DNA of 32,706 nucleotides from Candidatus Hydrogenedentota bacterium. Its GTDB lineage: Bacteria; Hydrogenedentota; Hydrogenedentia; Hydrogenedentales; CAITNO01. The notes below the pieces were generated by a model. It did no database searches and was not told the DNA's origin. It saw only the letters and a program-made list of their open reading frames with translations. Position 1 is the first letter of the stretch. The number at the start of each line of letters is the position of its first letter. The translations under genes and the position numbers were made by a program. The stretch spans positions 1 through 32,706 of the forward strand of contig CAIUWO010000541.1 of NCBI GenBank assembly GCA_903902895.1, given 5' to 3'. Shown here one piece after another: positions 31,068-32,706 of the stretch.

Positions 31068-32706
31068 ATGAGTACGCGTGACATACGGAACATCATGCTG
31101 GGTTGTGTTGCTGCTATGTTGCTGGCAGCCGTGCCCGTGCTGGCGCAAACCGCGCCGGCAGACGGCGCGCCGTCCGCGGTGGTAGTCGGAACGCCCTCGG
31201 TCGTTCCACCGCCTGCCGAGTCGGGCGCTGTGGCGGCGCCACCCATTGAGGCGTCACCCGGAGGCGCCGCCTCCGTTGATGCCGCGGGGGTTTCCGAGGC
31301 GGAGCTGTATTTCCGCCGCGGCGTGGACCTCTACAAGCGCGACCTCTACCGGGAAGCCCTCACGGAGTTCAACCGTGCGCTGGCCCTGGACCCAAACCAC
31401 CAGGAGGCGCGCCGTTTCCAGGAGAAGGCCAGCACCCGCCTTCAGCAGGCGCTCGTAGGCAGCGAGGCCGCCGACGCGCCGGCTGCTTTCGAGGCCATCG
31501 ACCCGGAGACAATCACCAAGCAGAGCGAGACGGCCCAGTTGTCAGCCGATGAAGTGCGCCGCGAGCGGGTCAAAAAACTGCTGGTGGATGCCCAGCGCTA
31601 CATGGAGGCCGAGCGCTACAGCGTTGCCGTTGAAATATACAACAACGTTCTGCTGATGGACCCCAGCAATCCCGATGCCAAGGACGGACTGCACAAGGCG
31701 ACGATTGGCGCCCATGACGCCGACGGCGTGGAAAGCCTGAAGGACGTGCAGGAAGACAGGGCGCTGATTCGCAATTACATCAACAATTCCAAGCGTCTGC
31801 CCGAGGGTGCCGACGCGCGCGGCATCAAGCCGTTCCGTTTCTCCGTGCCCCAGATCGAGGAGGAATACAGCCAGACCAAGGAAAAATCCCTCATCGAGTC
31901 GACACTGGAGTCCCCGGTCGCCATTGAATTTGAGGACATTCACCTTAGCGAAATAGTGAATTTCATCTCGGACAGCTGGGACATCAATATCGTTATTGAC
32001 AACCGCGCCGTTGACCCGCCCAAAAAGGTGCAGCCGCAGCCGGCCGGTGGCGCCGCGCCCGGCGGCCCGCCCTTTGGAGGCCCCCCCGGAGCATTTCCCG
32101 GTCCCGGCGCCGCGCCGGGCGCAATGCCGCCGATGGGTGGCGGAATGCCGCCAATGGGCGGACAGCAGCGTCCGGCCGGCCCCAACTATGGGGGAATGGC
32201 CAACATGCCCGGTGGTCCGAATGCACAGCGTCCGATGGGCAATGCCGGCGGCGGCGATGCCGTCTATGGCAGCAAGTCCAGCGGCATTGTGCCCTATATC
32301 AATCTCAAGAACGTCACCTTGGCCGAGGGGTTGCAGGCGCTGCTGCGTCCCCTTGGTCTTGACTATTCGATCCAGCCCGGATTCGTCTGGATCAGCAAGC
32401 CCGAAATCATCCGTCGGGAATCCTTTGAGAAGCTGGAAACCCGTTACTACGAACTGCGCAATGCCGGTTCTGAAACACTGTTCAAGCTTGTGCTCCGCAA
32501 CCGCTTTGGCGGCGCCGGCGGACAGCGCGGCGGCATGGGCGGCATGGGTGGCGGCATGGGCGGCATGAGCGGCGGCATGGGCGGCATGAGCGGCGGCATG
32601 GGCGGCATGGGCGGCATGAGCGGCGGCATGGGCGGCATGAGCGGCGGCATGGGCGGCGGCATGGGCGGCGGCATGGGCGGCATGAGCGGCGGCATGGGCG
32701 GCATGA
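31068..32706 (+). CDS. Secretin (PilQ-like) N-terminal region with TPRs, STN-type domain and Gly-Met repeat, 3' partial
   Basis: 546 codons in the window; the frame runs off the edge. The ATG at 31068 is preferred over the ATG at 31062 because GGGAGG is 6 bp from the former and touches the latter. Residues 1-27 are a signal peptide ending in LAQ. TPR-like helices occur at about 75-125 and 165-210 (AELYFRRGVDLYKRDLYREA and ERYSVAVEIYNNVLLMDPSN). Residues about 280-445 are a secretin N0/STN-type domain (VAIEFEDIHLSEIVNFIS, then NLKNVTLAEGLQALLRPLGL) split by a Pro/Gly/Met-rich insert (about 318-400). RYYELRNAG begins the next repeat, then residues 488-546 consist only of Gly, Met and Ser. The secretin core is outside the window, so the PilQ call rests on gene order and these domains. 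Confidence 0.75.
   Translation, partial: MSTRDIRNIMLGCVAAMLLAAVPVLAQTAPADGAPSAVVVGTPSVVPPPAESGAVAAPPIEASPGGAASVDAAGVSEAELYFRRGVDLYKRDLYREALTEFNRALALDPNHQEARRFQEKASTRLQQALVGSEAADAPAAFEAIDPETITKQSETAQLSADEVRRERVKKLLVDAQRYMEAERYSVAVEIYNNVLLMDPSNPDAKDGLHKATIGAHDADGVESLKDVQEDRALIRNYINNSKRLPEGADARGIKPFRFSVPQIEEEYSQTKEKSLIESTLESPVAIEFEDIHLSEIVNFISDSWDINIVIDNRAVDPPKKVQPQPAGGAAPGGPPFGGPPGAFPGPGAAPGAMPPMGGGMPPMGGQQRPAGPNYGGMANMPGGPNAQRPMGNAGGGDAVYGSKSSGIVPYINLKNVTLAEGLQALLRPLGLDYSIQPGFVWISKPEIIRRESFEKLETRYYELRNAGSETLFKLVLRNRFGGAGGQRGGMGGMGGGMGGMSGGMGGMSGGMGGMGGMSGGMGGMSGGMGGGMGGGMGGMSGGMGGM
32529..32706 (+). repeat. In-frame tandem repeat coding for Gly-Gly-Met units
   Basis: At least 178 bp of near-identical units, mostly GGCGGCATGGGC and GGCGGCATGAGC, all in frame. 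The 59 encoded residues include 17 Met; the rest are Gly and a few Ser. The array runs off the window edge, so its full length is unknown. Confidence 0.95.

Noticed and set aside
32529-32706. CRISPR-like or mobile repeat array
   Set aside because: Units are 12 bp, contiguous, in frame and lack spacers; it is coding low-complexity DNA.

Overview
The window is GC-rich bacterial chromosome with 22 protein-coding genes, two of them cut by the window edges (the first lacks its 5' end, the last its 3' end). I see no rRNA, tRNA, CRISPR array, transposase or phage gene. The gene content (a GH172/DUF2961 protein, many SUMF1-fold proteins, a prepilin-like protein with an H-Xn-DG tail, a kinase-SUMF1 fusion, a UroD-type methyltransferase with its corrinoid partner, and a pilM-to-pilQ-like cluster with odd fusions) points to the Planctomycetes/Lentisphaerae/Hydrogenedentes sphere. 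Candidatus Hydrogenedentota is my best guess, but that is inference from gene content only.

Layout. 1-5872 (+): a GH172-like glycosidase, a secreted metallophosphoesterase with a CBM9-like tail, and a SUMF1 + BNR/sialidase + YwqK/MORN-like fusion; the last two genes are 24 bp apart. 5887-7708 (-): a SUMF1 lipoprotein downstream of a prepilin-like protein, with a clear promoter in front of the pair. 7978-8415 (+): a small EF-hand protein with a Cys-rich, single-helix C-terminal sorting-type tail, closed by a 12-bp-stem terminator. 8575-10836 (+): a Gfo/Idh/MocA oxidoreductase and an orphan RbsC-type permease. 11058-12443 (-): a FucP-like sugar MFS transporter, separated from the permease by a palindrome-rich spacer. 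12692-18707 (+): a transglutaminase-like lipoprotein, a nitrilase-family hydrolase, a NahK-like sugar kinase and an M28 membrane peptidase. 18782-20611 (+): a corrinoid methyltransferase pair. 20801-23053 (-): a secreted propeller plus alpha-toroid protein. 23256-26698 (+): a Ser/Thr kinase with an external SUMF1 domain and a C45-type Ntn hydrolase. 27265-32706 (+): a type IV pilus (or related secretin machine) assembly operon starting with a PilM-PilN fusion.

Functional themes. Much of the left half fits uptake and breakdown of sugars (GH172, two sugar transporters, a sugar kinase, a sugar dehydrogenase). The 18782-20611 pair fits corrinoid-dependent methyl transfer, with an additional promoter for the corrinoid protein. 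The right end is the inner-membrane alignment complex and the start of the secretin of a pilus or type II-like system. Three SUMF1 domains occur, and none shows the paired catalytic cysteines of the true formylglycine-generating enzyme, so ligand binding or scaffolding is more likely than sulfatase maturation.

The most unusual items are the PilM-PilN fusion, the Gly/Met-only tandem repeat in the secretin, the SUMF1-BNR-YwqK fusion, the Cys-Gly alternating tail of the corrinoid protein, the EF-hand/Cys-rich C-terminal-anchor protein, and the CATG-centred palindromes between convergent genes. All functional calls rest on motif reading by eye; no alignment or database search was run.
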